A stretch of 21,802 nucleotides of DNA from Bacteroidota bacterium (GCA_016708845.1 JADJFB010000020.1:1-21802), one strand, 5' to 3'; shown: positions 1-9,288, counted from the first letter of the stretch. Numbers and translations: made by a program. Notes: generated by a model from the sequence alone, not told the origin.

Positions 1-1663
1 AAACAAAACCCTTCCAGCTGCAATAACTGAGCTTAAACAACCTAGAACCATTGGTTGGTGTTGTGGTCGATCAAATGCGTCAGGATTACATTTACCGTTA
101 TTGGAATAAATTTAGAGACAGTGGATTTAAAAACTAATTAACGAAGGTTATTTTTATAAAGAAATACATTACAATTATGTGCCCACTTACAGCGAGGTCG
201 AAGGGACATGCTTCTATTTATACGACACAAGCCCTGCCAGCACTTGTAGCATCATTTCAAACGATTGGTTTGTAAAAGAAACTGGCAAGAAACTTTCCGA
301 CCTATTGTACAGAAGCCCAAATGTGAAATCAGTTATTTAGAGAAAGTAAAGCTGGATTAATGTCGCCCAAAAAATTTATTGGTAACGACCTTGGAGATGA
401 GTTAAAATTAAATACTAACCAAAAAAGCAAAGTGTTTGCAATATCTTTAAAGGATAGAAGTTCGATTTTACCTGCTTTAGTACTTAGCGCAAATGGTGCT
501 TTTTGGTTTTGACAGTAGTAATAAGTAGGAGAATTTATTTCAGTTACATTATAGCTCGGGTGTATCATGGCTAAGAAATCTTTTTTAATAGTAAAGAGCT
601 AGCAAAGTAATATTTATCCAAAGGTTGGAATACTTTGCCCATCCTATTTATGATTATACTAGAGAGTCTTGCTGATAAAAATAATTACGAAGCGGCACCG
701 AATAAAAAGATACTGCAGGTATATACAGATTATGAAGTTCAATTAGATAAAAATAATTTTGGGAAATCATAAAAGCAACTACCAACTTATGGCAATACAA
801 TTACTAAGGATTTAGCTTTAGCATGTTTAAAAGCCGAACAATTAGGAAAGGAAAACAAACTGATATGCTATGTATTAGTTTTTTCATCAACTGATTAATA
901 ATGGGGCATTCTTATGGACCAAGAAGTGTAGAAGTAAATCATGTATTTGCGTTTAGATAAAAGATTTAGAAGAATTGATTAGTACATTAAATGCTACAGT
1001 TGGTAAAGATAAAGAACAAAGTCACTTGTTTTTAACTTTGCTGATATTGACAGTCATGGTGCTTTAGCCCAGTGTGCCTGCTCATTTTAATGGACGTGAA
1101 AATTTCCAAGGTGGTTATATTAGCGAAGATGAATTGACTAAAAACATTAAAACACATTGCATGAATCAGTTTGGGAATGGTTGGTGTTATCGGTTATAAA
1201 CTAGCAGGTGTTTTAAACGGAAAATAAAAATCATGGCAATGAAATTAAAATACAAATTAGTTGTTAGACGTAGCGGTAGTAAATTGCTATTCTTTAACTG
1301 TAAAGGCGTTGCCGAGAGGGCTTATACTTCTGAGGAGTATTAAGGGAATAATGAGATTTTACTGGAAGGAACATTTAAACATTTAATTCCAAAAAGGCTG
1401 TCCCATGTAAGAGTGGTAAATATCGCCTTCTCATTTAATCCGGCAAGGATGGAATATCATAACAAAGGAACACTTTGTAGGAGCGTCTTATAGTTATGAT
1501 GCACATGTGCTAACACACTACAGCTGTTTTTGGTTCCAGGAATCCCCAAAGGAAGCACTGTAAAAGTAAATATTGTGACATTACTCCAACTATTTCAATG
1601 ATGCTTCACATGTCTCCCTAATGGCACAACTGGAAAGCCATTAGAAAAGTTATTATTAAGTAA
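1..1663 (+). CDS. pafA: PafA-type alkaline phosphatase, partial and frame-broken
   Basis: This is a secreted or periplasmic metal-dependent phosphomonoesterase of the alkaline phosphatase superfamily. Read across frames, the conserved blocks appear in order. VGVVVDQMRQDYIYRYW (about 52-105) carries the first metal-binding Asp. HYNYVPTY followed by a disturbed TGPGHASIYTG block (about 168-235) carries the nucleophile Thr region, and SPAS then SNDWF follow. GNDLGDELK (about 380) and a block resembling STDIMGHSYGPRS (about 885-935) follow, the latter with metal ligands. Near the end are a KGT-GASYSYDAHV block, GIPKGST, and a TPTISMMLHMSLPNG stretch that closes the fold near 1590-1630. The N-terminus, including any signal peptide, lies at or before the window edge. 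The stop is uncertain; TAA at 1661-1663 fits the usual family ending. More than ten small indels interrupt the frame. They leave the conserved residues recognisable, so I read them as sequence errors rather than decay. The family assignment is firm; the borders are approximate. Confidence 0.85.
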
Positions 1664-1978
1664 TATTATACTAATAGACAGTTATTTTTTGTTCCATTAG
1701 CGTTTGTATTCTATTTTTTAGAAAAGGAAGATTGGACAGTAAATTAAGCTTATATAAAGAAGAAGCAAGGAGATACCATCCGAATCTCAACCTTCACTTT
1801 ATAAACGTATCTATATAGTTAAATATGAAGATGTACAACAGAATATCAGAAAAGTAAGGGTGCATAATAATGCATTTCGTGTCGTGTTTACGGAAGATGA
1901 ACTATTCGAATAGTTAAGTAATAATATTGTTCTAATGCTATTTATCAAATTGCACTAATTTTGTTGTACCTTTGCATT
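1664..1978. other. Stretch without an assigned gene
   Basis: This 315-base stretch lies between pafA and the YciO/YrdC-family gene. A plus-strand frame from about 1753 to the TAG at 1911-1913 is open for about 50 codons and has an ordinary protein composition (it contains KRIYIVKYEDVQQNIRK and FRVVFTEDELFE). It has no ATG start, and I do not recognise it. It may be the end of a short gene whose beginning is scrambled by indels, or chance. A TTTTG at about 1687-1691 and a T-rich stretch near 1712 could be a promoter upstream of it, but the match is weak. No hairpin terminator is visible. Confidence 0.3.
1967..1974 (+). promoter_or_regulatory. Bacteroidota-type -7 box upstream of YciO/YrdC gene
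   Basis: TACCTTTG matches the Bacteroidota -7 consensus TAnnTTTG and ends only four bases before the ATG at 1979. A TTG at 1950-1952 is the nearest -33-like element, but its spacing of 14 is short of the usual 17-19, which an indel in this error-prone part could explain. If correct, transcription would start at or next to the start codon. Confidence 0.4.
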
Positions 1979-2596
1979 ATGCTTCTTCGCTTAAATTATG
2001 ATAATCCTCATCCAAAAGACATTCAATTTATTGTTGATTGTTTGAAAAATGATGGTGTTATTATTTATCCAACCGATGCGGTTTATTCTATTGTGTGATA
2101 TAACGAGACCAAAAGCCATTGAAAAAAGGAGTATGTCGTTTAAAAAACATTAAACCCCGAAAAGCTAACTTTTCATTTGTTCCCGCGATTTAAGTCACCT
2201 ATCAAATTTTTGCACGACCTATTTCAAAATTCATTATTTAGAATAATGAAAAAGCATTACCAAGGTTACATACTTTTATTTTTAAAAGCAAATAATAATG
2301 TACTTAAAAGCTTTTAAAACAAAATAAAAAACCGTAGGTATTCGTGTTCCAGATAATACAATTTTATGCTATTATTAGAGAACCAAGGCAATTATTTACA
2401 ACAAGCATAGCAGAAGATGATATTATGGATTATTTCACTGATCCAGAAGTGATTCATCGTGAGTACGAAAAACGTGTAGACATGAGTGATTGATGGTGGT
2501 TTTGGAAACCTTTATGCTTCAACCGTTATTGATTGTTCGCAAGATGAACTCGTTGTTTTAAGAGAAGGTTTAGGTAGTTTGGACATCTTAAACTAG
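1979..2596 (+). CDS. L-threonylcarbamoyladenylate synthase family protein (YciO/YrdC/Sua5), frame-broken
   Basis: The family binds tRNA and ATP. Its TsaC/Sua5 members make threonylcarbamoyl-AMP for the t6A modification of tRNA position 37. The ATG at 1979 opens MLLRLNYDNPHP, followed by CLKNDGVIIYPTDAVYSI, the family's YPTD nucleotide-binding signature. After breaks come KAIEK, a KANFSF block, a stretch resembling PGxYTFILKANN (about 2255-2290), GIRVPDN (about 2340-2357), TSIAEDDI, and a C-terminus VLREGLGSLDILN before the TAG at 2594-2596. The span of about 205 codons and the REGLG ending fit the short YciO-like branch without the extra Sua5 C-terminal domain. That makes the precise role less certain than for TsaC. 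At least five indels break the frame. The family is confident; the subfamily is moderate. Confidence 0.82.
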
Positions 2597-2613
2597 TTTG
2601 TTTTGTTATAAAA

Positions 2614-4847
2614 TTGTTTATTATTAAAGTGTATTTTTATTGTTTATTAGAATCAACTATAATACAATTTTTGTGCTATCTAAATTTTTTTCTCTTATTC
2701 GTTTTGATACTTTCTTTTAGTTTCAATATTTTTTCTCAATCAACCAATACTAAAAAATGGAGGAAAAACAGAAAGACTAGCATAGCTGATGCTGTGATAT
2801 TAGTATTTGAGGATACTTACGTAATTATTTGTTAGCGCTTCCTTTTTTTTGAAAATTTATATACTCCCCTTTTCCCTAAAGAAGAATTTTTGAAATGTTT
2901 CTGGTAGATGCTTTATATCAGTGATAAGCATGAGACGAAAACAAGCTACCTTATTAGAGTGAGGAGTTTATAAGAAAAAATAGAAAGTAGAAAATGTGAG
3001 TACGATTTAGCAAAAGCCAATCATTTTAATTACAAATTTGATGAAGCCTTAGCTTTGCTAGATAAATATTTGTTAAAGAAAAATTTAGACCCCGACTTTA
3101 AAAAAAATGCGAGTCAATTAAAGCAATATTGTATTAATGGTAAAGAATCACATATGCTAATCCAAAAAGTGCGAAGATTACTAATTTTGGAAATGGCATT
3201 AATACAAAAAATGATGAGTACGTACCTGTAATTTCTGCTGATGAGTCGATTATGATTTACTTATAGAGGTCCAGAAAGTATTGGCGGATTACAAAATGAA
3301 TTTAAAGAGGCAGATAAATATGGTTCTTATTTTGAGGATGTTTTTCAAGCAGTTCAAATTGACGGTCAGTGGACAAAACCTTCGCCTATTAAAAATGTTA
3401 ATACTAATTCACATGATGGGGCTATTGCTTTGAGTGCAGATGGTTTTTTTATTTATTGTTTATAGAGATAGTGGAGATGATCATGGGAGATATTTATGCC
3501 AAGGGTAATTCCATTAAGTGGAGAATGGTCTTTTCCACAAAAACTAGGAGGTGGGGTCAATTCATATTCATGGGAAGGAAGTTGTTCAATGACGATGGGG
3601 ATATTATTTTAGTAGGAAGGTGGAGGTGGTTTGGAGGAAAAGATATATATACCGCGCGACTTATTACCCAGATAGTAGCTTGGGAAATGTTTGTTAATTT
3701 AGGAGATAGTCAGAAAATACGGCTTTTTTTGAACCGAACCAAAAAAAAACAGATGATGACGCAACCTTTATACATCCAGATGGAGTAACCTTATTTTATA
3801 GTGTTCTTTACTCCAAGGAAAGAAATAGTATGGGAGGTTGTGGTATATCTTTCAATCTCAGTTCAAATTGGAAGATTCAACTTTAGTAGGCCAATTAATT
3901 TGGGTTGTCCCAATTAATACAACGGAGATGACATTTAATATATATTATCTGCAAATGGAGATAGAGGTTACTATGCTACAGGTAAGAGTGCAGGGGAGAA
4001 AGGATTGAAAGATATTATACTGTTTACCCTGGTTATGTAAGGAAAAAAGCCTTCTATATATATTGTAAAAGGAAAAATTACTTCAGAAAGTATGCCCAAT
4101 AGCAGTCTTTATTAGTTGAAATTATTGATCAAAAATAATAAAAATTTGGGAGGATTGGAGACTTAGTTCTGTCAACTGGAAGTACTTAGTTTCTTTGCCA
4201 TCGGGTAGAATGTTTAAGGATTATACAAAGTATAAATCATGTGCTTACAAAACATTAGATCTTAATACCACATCTTTAGAAGGATATGATGAAAATGTGG
4301 CGTTTTGATAGGAACTTTAAGTTGAGCCTAGAAGACACATTAATACCGGTTGCCGTTTGCAGCCGACATTAAGAAACGGAATGAGTTGTAGCAGTGGTAA
4401 CTCACAGTAAGAAAAACAGACACAAGAACCCGTTGATGAAGATGTTTTGTAAACCTAATAATCAATTACAGCAAAAATTAAAGACTATAGCGAAAGTATG
4501 GAGATATAACTGCCGAAGGACAATTAGGGTTAAAAGTGCAAATTGCTGCCTATAAGTACCAAAAAATTATCCTATGCTCACTTAAAAAGGATTAGGTGAT
4601 GCTTGGAAATTTTTGTTAGATGATGGAATTACCCGTATCCTACCATTGGTGTGGTGACTTTAACCCACTCAAAGGGAAGCATACGAACATAATGAAAAGG
4701 TTAGTGATAATGGGCAAAAGATGCTTTATTACAGTACTGTACAATGGAAAAAGAATTTATTTAGAAGATCTGGAAAAAGATGGGAGATTTGTTGGGAAGA
4801 AATATTGGCTTCCTCAAAACAAAAAAGCGCTAGTTTCTATTTACTAG
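2614..4847 (+). CDS. Secreted TPR/PD40 beta-propeller protein with carboxypeptidase-regulatory-like and SPOR-like C-terminal part, frame-broken
   Basis: The N-terminus is a hydrophobic signal peptide ending in a Bacteroidota-style FSQ (about 2690-2740). A helical TPR-like block follows (ANHFNYKFDEALALLDKYL, about 3018-3075). A PD40/TolB-like propeller comes next, with blades recognisable by ISADESIMIYTYRGP, IALSADGFFIY, GEWSFPQKLGGGVNS, GGKDIYTA, FIHPDGVTLFYSS and a YYILSANGDRGYYAT block (3220-3975). After it is a carboxypeptidase-regulatory-like domain (IYIVKGKITSESMP through KYLVSLPSGRMFKDY, about 4055-4225). The end resembles a SPOR-type domain: VQIAAYKYPKNY, LLDDGITR, and NGKRIYLEDLEK (4535-4780). 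The propeller plus regulatory-domain layout resembles PorE-like proteins of the type IX secretion/gliding systems, but no OmpA domain is seen, so I do not assign that role. Start and stop are approximate: the start is the beginning of the open signal-peptide frame, and the last in-frame stop lies inside the terminator hairpin, so the true stop is probably earlier. The gene is monocistronic by position. Confidence 0.72.
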
Positions 4848-4860
4848 CGCCTTTTTTTTT
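4827..4860 (+). terminator. Strong rho-independent terminator, probably bidirectional
   Basis: A perfect 8-bp stem (GCGCTAGT, 4827-4834, pairing with ACTAGCGC, 4843-4850) with an 8-base loop is followed by nine Ts (4852-4860). Six As precede the stem, so the minus strand also ends in a T-run. It sits between the convergent PD40 gene and bcp and can serve both. Confidence 0.92.
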
Positions 4861-4881
4861 ATGAATAGTTTTAATTTATAA

Positions 4882-5590
4882 TCATAAAATTTGCTTACCA
4901 TGTTCTTTTGTCTTTCCCCATCTGTAATCACTTGAGAGGAGCATTATGCCTTTTCGTTGATGATAAAGTAGTTCTAATAATACCGTCATAAATTTTCCCA
5001 TAAACTGTTTAGTTCCACAAACGTCCGTAAGAATAATATCTTCATATCCGTATCTGCTACAATAAGGAGAAGGGTAAATCATTATTTCGTGGTAGATTTT
5101 TTTTTATGCTTTTTTTTTCGTCTGCACTTACACCCAATACAACAAAATTTTTTTTACTTAAATACTTGATGCTCGTCTCTTAAGCTACATGCCTCCATAG
5201 TGCATCCGGGGAGTATTATCTTTTGGGTAAAATAAAGGGACTATGATTTTGCCTTTCTTAGGAATCTTTGAAGAATTTGATTTTCCGTTTGATCTTTGTT
5301 TTAAATGCAGGAGCTTTGTCTTTCCTCTTTTAAATTGAGTTGACTGTGCTACAAACTTTGCCTTCTTTACTTCTGCAGTTGTTTTAGTACATTGGCTGGG
5401 GATTTTGTTGCTGCACCCTTTTAATGAGTGTTACTTTTTTTTTTTCCAGGTTTTATTGAAGCTGTTTGTTCTGATAGCTTTTCTTGCTGTCTTTAACTGA
5501 CTAACGTTGTTAAGAGGCTGTTTTTTGTAAATAGCTTTGCCGATGTCCGTAATATCTTTATTTATTTCTAATTTCGATAACTAAGCCAAT
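4882..5590 (-). CDS. bcp: Thioredoxin-dependent peroxiredoxin Bcp with a basic N-terminal extension, frame-broken
   Basis: This is a peroxiredoxin of the AhpC/TSA family that reduces hydroperoxides using thioredoxin. Read across frames from about 5345 downward it gives KAPAFKT, a KIIV..LFYPKDNTP block, and the peroxidatic Cys in GCTMEACSLRDEHQ (about 5170-5215; one extra C disturbs the frame). The second Cys five residues later is typical of BCP. Then come a KKNFVVLGVSADEKK block, GTKQFMGK and the C-terminal KTKEHGKQIL before the stop at 4882-4884. Upstream of the core, about 5350-5590, an open but broken region codes for a Lys/Ala/Thr-rich stretch (KAIYKKQP, KTARKAIR, AATKSPA, TTAEVKKAKF). 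It looks like an N-terminal tail absent from standard BCP of about 150 residues. The start near 5590 is an inference; translation could begin later. nth lies directly upstream on the same strand, suggesting co-transcription. Confidence 0.8.
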
Positions 5591-6303
5591 ACATTAGTTT
5601 AAAGTATTCTTCTATATTTGAGAAATCAACGAATAAGGGATAGTTTATGTTTATGATGTTAAACCTTTGTTTAAATATAATGTCCAATTCGTTAAGTATA
5701 AGTTTACCACATTTGGGTGTTCTGGCTAGAGCAAGTATATCTTCCGTACAGATCAGCCAATAGTGAGCTACATTAACACATGCTTTTCGAGGAATGTATT
5801 GGTAATTAATTGTTGTTCGCTTTGTAAATGGTTTTGCCAACTTTAGTAAACCCCATTCTGTTGAAACTCAAACACGCCAGTGTGTCAACTGCCGTGGCTA
5901 GTTTATCATAAATAACAGAAGCTACTACATTCAGCTGTTGTCTTACCAACCCCAGCCCAAGTTTACTAATTGATCAAATATCACTCGGAATAACGCCATT
6001 AAAGTCTTTTAAAAGCATGTTAGCCATAATTACCAAATGCTTGGCTTTGTTATTGGGGTGACTCTGGTGTAGTTAAATATTATTATCAGAACTTGCGGAA
6101 GCTAGAGCTACATTTGGATAATCTTTAAATAACTTTGGTGCTGACTATTAACTACGTTTTATCGGTGCATTGGGCAGATAGGATTACCACGACTATTAAT
6201 TTGAAAGGGTTACTGCATAATGTAATTCGGTTTCAGCAATGGGCATTCGTTTTGGTTTTTAAAATAATTAATAACGCCTATCGTAACGCTCTTTTAATGT
6301 CAT
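5568..6303 (-). CDS. nth: Endonuclease III, frame-broken
   Basis: This base-excision repair enzyme combines a DNA glycosylase for oxidised pyrimidines with an AP lyase. The ATG at 6301-6303 opens MTLKERYD. The family blocks follow in order: PFQLIV, a VILSAQCTDKR region, NMLLKDFNGVIPSDI, then a helix-hairpin-helix block equivalent to LPGVGRKTANVVASVIYDK (about 5925-5985) that includes the lyase-Lys region. Next come AVDT with the catalytic Asp (about 5890), FNRMGFTKVGKTIYK, an IPRKACVNVAHYWLI block, and LARTPKCGK..LNEL at about 5690-5730, which is the iron-sulfur cluster motif. Two of the expected four cluster Cys are obscured by frame errors. The glycosylase fold should end soon after the cluster, near 5660; the open frame carries on to a stop at 5568-5570 with a non-family tail. 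The gene diverges from the DUF523 gene across a palindromic promoter region. Confidence 0.87.
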
Positions 6304-6308
6304 TTGTT

Positions 6309-6334
6309 TAAATTTGCATAAAGATGCAAATTTA
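6309..6334. promoter_or_regulatory. Palindromic divergent promoter element with two overlapping -7 boxes
   Basis: The plus strand carries TAAATTTG (6309-6316) and the minus strand carries the same TAAATTTG (plus-strand CAAATTTA, 6327-6334). Both match TAnnTTTG. They are the arms of a perfect 11-bp inverted repeat around a 4-base centre. The minus box is 24 bases from the nth ATG and the plus box about 60 bases from the DUF523 ATG. I could not find clean -33 TTTG boxes at the right distance. The repeat could also be an operator. Confidence 0.5.
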
Positions 6335-6376
6335 GTTTAGATGATTAAATGCACCTAAATTTTTAAATGAATAATT

Positions 6377-6989
6377 ATGACAGATATTAATTATCTTAAG
6401 ACTTTAAGAACTCCCACGCAGAAAATCCATTGCGTGTATTAGTAAGCTCATGTTTAACGGGGAATCCTTTGTGGCTATGATGGAACAGCTAACGGAGAAT
6501 ACCCAACTGTCCTAAAGTTATTAAATTATCATACCATAAAATTAGTGAAATTTTTGTCCAGAGGAATATTCATTTGGTTCTCCACGAGAAATGTATGGAT
6601 ATACATGGTGGAACAGTTTAGATGTATTGGAAGGGAATGCTAAAGTATTATCTGATTCAAGCATTGATTGGTCAGAAGGAATGATTAAAGCTTCCGAAAA
6701 ATGTTGGAAATGCTAGAACTGAAAATGTTGAGTTAGCATGATGATGGATGTAAGTGCGGCTTGGAAGCCAGGTTATTTAGTGGAAATCGATTTGCTGAAA
6801 TAAAGTTTATCAGATTGGTGCTGAGAGTTTGTGCGGCCAGTTAATGCGTTCAGGTATTAAAGTGATTAGTCAGCCTGATTGCGCCTCTTTAGAAATTTGT
6901 ATTCAAAAATATGATGCTTGCCACGTTATTAATAAAGAAGCAAGGATCATCATGAAATAGATTGGTATAAAAACTATTTTAATGGGTAA
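6377..6989 (+). CDS. DUF523 family protein, frame-broken
   Basis: The ATG at 6377 opens MTDINYLKTLR. The frame-corrected product continues NPLRVLVSSCLTGNPCGYDGT and ANGEYPTVLKLL. An F.PEE.SFGSPREM region, a DIHGG block, DVLEGNAKVLSDSS and DWSEGMIKASEK follow, then a MMDVSAACGS-like Cys motif and a CAAQLMRSGIKVISQ region. It ends HHEIDWYKNYFNG at the TAA at 6987-6989. The conserved Cys near the N-terminus and in the middle, the YDG motif and a length close to 200 residues are those of DUF523. No biochemical role is established for this family that I can rely on. At least seven indels break the frame. It starts next to nth in the opposite direction and ends at a clear hairpin terminator. Confidence 0.75.
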
Positions 6990-6996
6990 AATAAGA

Positions 6997-7030
6997 AAGC
7001 CATCACTTGATAGTTGATGGCTTCTTTTTA
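6997..7030 (+). terminator. Rho-independent terminator after the DUF523 gene
   Basis: A perfect 9-bp stem (AAGCCATCA, 6997-7005, with TGATGGCTT, 7015-7023) and a 9-base loop are followed by CTTTTTATTTTT. It lies eight bases after the DUF523 stop. On the minus strand the hairpin is followed by a moderately T-rich stretch, so it may also end the DUF4197 transcript. Confidence 0.87.
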
Positions 7031-7059
7031 TTTTTAAGGTTTACTGAACTTGTCGAAGT

Positions 7060-7881
7060 TTATTTTTTAGCACCAAATACTTTTTTCAAAAGGTCTGTTA
7101 CTTGCGCCATTGGGTCTTTTCTGATTTTTGCTTCTTCATCTTTTATTAAAGTCATCAAACCATTAATTGCTTTATTGCAAACGTAATCATCTAAATTTGG
7201 ATTTTGTTTTTTAACGCCAGGCAATTTATTGTAAGCAGTTGCTAAAGGTTTCCAGTAACTAGCTACTTTAGCTTTAGTCACTGCTTCTTTAATCGTTGGC
7301 ATAAATTTCTCTTTCAATGGAGCGTATGTTTTTTCTCTCAAGTGTGAGTTGCTGCAGTATCACCACCGTTTAAGATAGCAAAACCATCGCCAATACTCAT
7401 TCCAGTAATAGCATCTTTAAATACAGGAACCGATTTTTTTGCTGCTTCTTCCGCCGCTCTATTTAATGAAGTCTCGAATTCTGTTACTTTTTTCTGCATT
7501 CCCATTTTAATTAATTTGCTCACATTATCTTTCGCTTCTTGCGGGCAAGGGATAAAGATAGCAGGGTTTTTAAGAAAGCCATCTGCTTTTGAAGCTAAAT
7601 TAGATGAGTTGTTTGTCCCAGCATTTAAAGCTTCCTTTAAGCCATTAATCACTTCATCATTTGTTAAAGCTGGTGCTTTGGGAGTTCTGGTAACAATAGC
7701 CGTTGCTTTATCAATTACAGCGGCAGAATTTGTTTTTGCTGCGTCAATAATTGTTGTTGAATTTGTGATAGCCGCATCTTTTATAATATTACCCCAGTTT
7801 TGTGACTTTGACGTTAAACTTACAGTAACTAGTGTTGTTATTAAGATTAATTTAGTTTTTCTAATGGATATTTTTTTTTAA
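7060..7881 (-). CDS. DUF4197 family secreted protein, one frameshift
   Basis: The protein opens with a hydrophobic signal-like segment (KLILITTLVTVSLTSKSQ, about 7805-7860). A low-complexity Ala/Thr-rich stretch (DAAITNSTTIIDAAKTNS, about 7735-7790) follows. The DUF4197 domain begins ALTNDEVINGLKEALNAGTN and continues through GFLKNPAIFIPCPQEAK, FETSLNRAAEEAAK, FKDAITGMSIGDGFAILNG, FMPTIKEAVTKAKV and NLDDYVCNKAINGLM to the C-terminal VFGAKK. The frame breaks at about 7341-7346. Restoring one missing base gives AATHYLREKT, which matches the family's expected spacing, so this is probably a one-base deletion. No ATG, GTG or TTG sits at the expected start: the codons before the signal peptide run into nine As after a TAA near 7881. 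A start codon is probably lost in that homopolymer. The family's function is unknown to me. It diverges from cinA. Confidence 0.8.
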
Positions 7882-7940
7882 TAAGTATTTAGCTTTTAAA
7901 AGAGAACTATCTCTTAATATTTAAATTTACATTGGTTTTA

Positions 7941-7948
7941 CAAAGATA
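7941..7948 (-). promoter_or_regulatory. Candidate -7 box for the DUF4197 gene
   Basis: The minus strand reads TATCTTTG here, a full match to TAnnTTTG, about 60 bases upstream of the DUF4197 signal peptide. A second match, TATATTTG on the same strand, lies at 7953-7960. Neither has a clear -33 TTTG at the usual distance, so the call is tentative. Confidence 0.35.
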
Positions 7949-7962
7949 TTGCCAAATATACT

Positions 7963-9280
7963 ATGAACGCAGAACTTTTAACAATAGGTAACGAAATATT
8001 AATCGGACAAATTACGAACACTAATGCTGTTTGGATGGCGCAAGAGCTTAATCTAATTGGCGTAAGTGTTGTACACATGAGTTCGGTAGCAGATGAAAAA
8101 CAGGCTATTTTAAAGGCTTTTGCGGATGCTAGCAAACGAGCAGATATTGTTTTAATAACTGGTGGACTTGGTCCAACAAAGGATGATATTACAAAATCTA
8201 CCTTTTGCGAGTACTTTGAAACTGAATTAGTGACAGATGAAAATGTGTTAAAAGATGTTACAGGATTTTTTTCGAAGCGAAATAAGGAAGTTTCTGAAAT
8301 TAATAGAAAGCAAGCCGAAGTTCCAAAGGGCTGTTTAGTAATTAGAAATAAAAATGGAACAGCTCCAGGTATGTGGATGGAAAAGAATAATACCATTTTT
8401 GTGTCGATGCCTGGCGTACCTTATGAAATGCAGGGTATGATTACGGATAATGTAATTCCTGAAATAAAAAGAAGATTTAAATTACCTTTTATTTTTCATA
8501 AAACTATTTTAACCCAAGGAATTGGAGAAAGTGATTTAGCTGATTTAATTAGTGATTGGGAAGATGGTTTAACTGAAAAAGAAATTGGGTTAGCTTATTT
8601 ACCTTCGCCAGGAATGGTTCGATTGAGATTAAGTAGTAAAGGATTTGATGAATTAGAGCTACATCATAAAATTGAATCTCAAATAGAAAAGGTGAAACCT
8701 TTGATAGAGAAATATATTTATGGTTATGAAGAGTATGGGAAAGCTCAACCTAAGATTGAAGACATATTAGGACAATTATTATTGGAAAAAGGTTTGAAAT
8801 TGGGATTAGCAGAAAGTTGTACGGGTGGTTATATTTCTCATTTAATTACCAGTGTGGCAGGAAGTTCTAATTATTACAATGGATGTATTGTTCCTTATCA
8901 TAATGAATTTAAACACAATTTATTGAAAGTTGATAATACTATTTTCGAAAAACATGGAGCTGTTAGTAAAGAGTGTGTGATGGCAATGGCTAAAGAAACT
9001 TTGAACACCTTTAAGGCAGATGTAGCCATTGCAGTTTCAGGTATTGCTGGTCCTGGTGGAGGAACCGACGAAAAGCCAGTTGGTACAACCTGGATAGCGG
9101 TAGCTTATGGAGATAGAATAGTTCCTAAGCAATTTGTATTTTGGACATAATAGACAACGTAATATTCAAATGACAGCAAACACAGCTATGAATATGTTAT
9201 GTAAATTAATTTTAAAAATAGAAGATAAATGTGTTTTACTCTCTTTGTTGGTTAATAACAGAACTTTAAACCAGAAATAG
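7963..9280 (+). CDS. cinA: CinA family protein (molybdopterin-binding-like plus PncC nicotinamide-nucleotide amidase domains), one frameshift
   Basis: CinA proteins hydrolyse NMN to nicotinate mononucleotide in pyridine nucleotide salvage and act on ADP-ribose; the name comes from competence/damage induction in other bacteria. Residues 1-170 form the MoaB/MogA-like domain, with LTIGNEILIGQ at the N-terminus and ITGGLGPTKDD at 65-75. The PncC domain starts near residue 255 and carries LAESCTGG (about 282-289, including the Ser proposed to be catalytic) and VSGIAGPGGGTDEKPVGTTW. The frame breaks in the T-run at 9139-9142. With one T removed, the text continues FGHNRQRNIQMTANTAMNMLCK and reaches the TAG at 9278-9280, giving about 438 residues, near the family's 410-430. 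Without the correction the protein would stop at 9150 and lose its C-terminal helix. The alpha/beta hydrolase starts nine bases later, so the two are probably one operon. Confidence 0.93.
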
Positions 9281-9288
9281 TAAAAAAC

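Noticed and set aside
329..568. Minus-strand open frame opposite pafA
   Set aside because: The plus strand here encodes recognisable PafA sequence; the antisense frame has no family features.
1..6990. A cluster of genuine pseudogenes
   Set aside because: Six unrelated housekeeping and envelope genes would have to decay at once while keeping active-site residues; sequence error explains it better.
7516..8396. Open frames antisense to DUF4197 (7516-7881) and to cinA (7938-8396)
   Set aside because: Both are shadows of strongly supported genes on the opposite strand.
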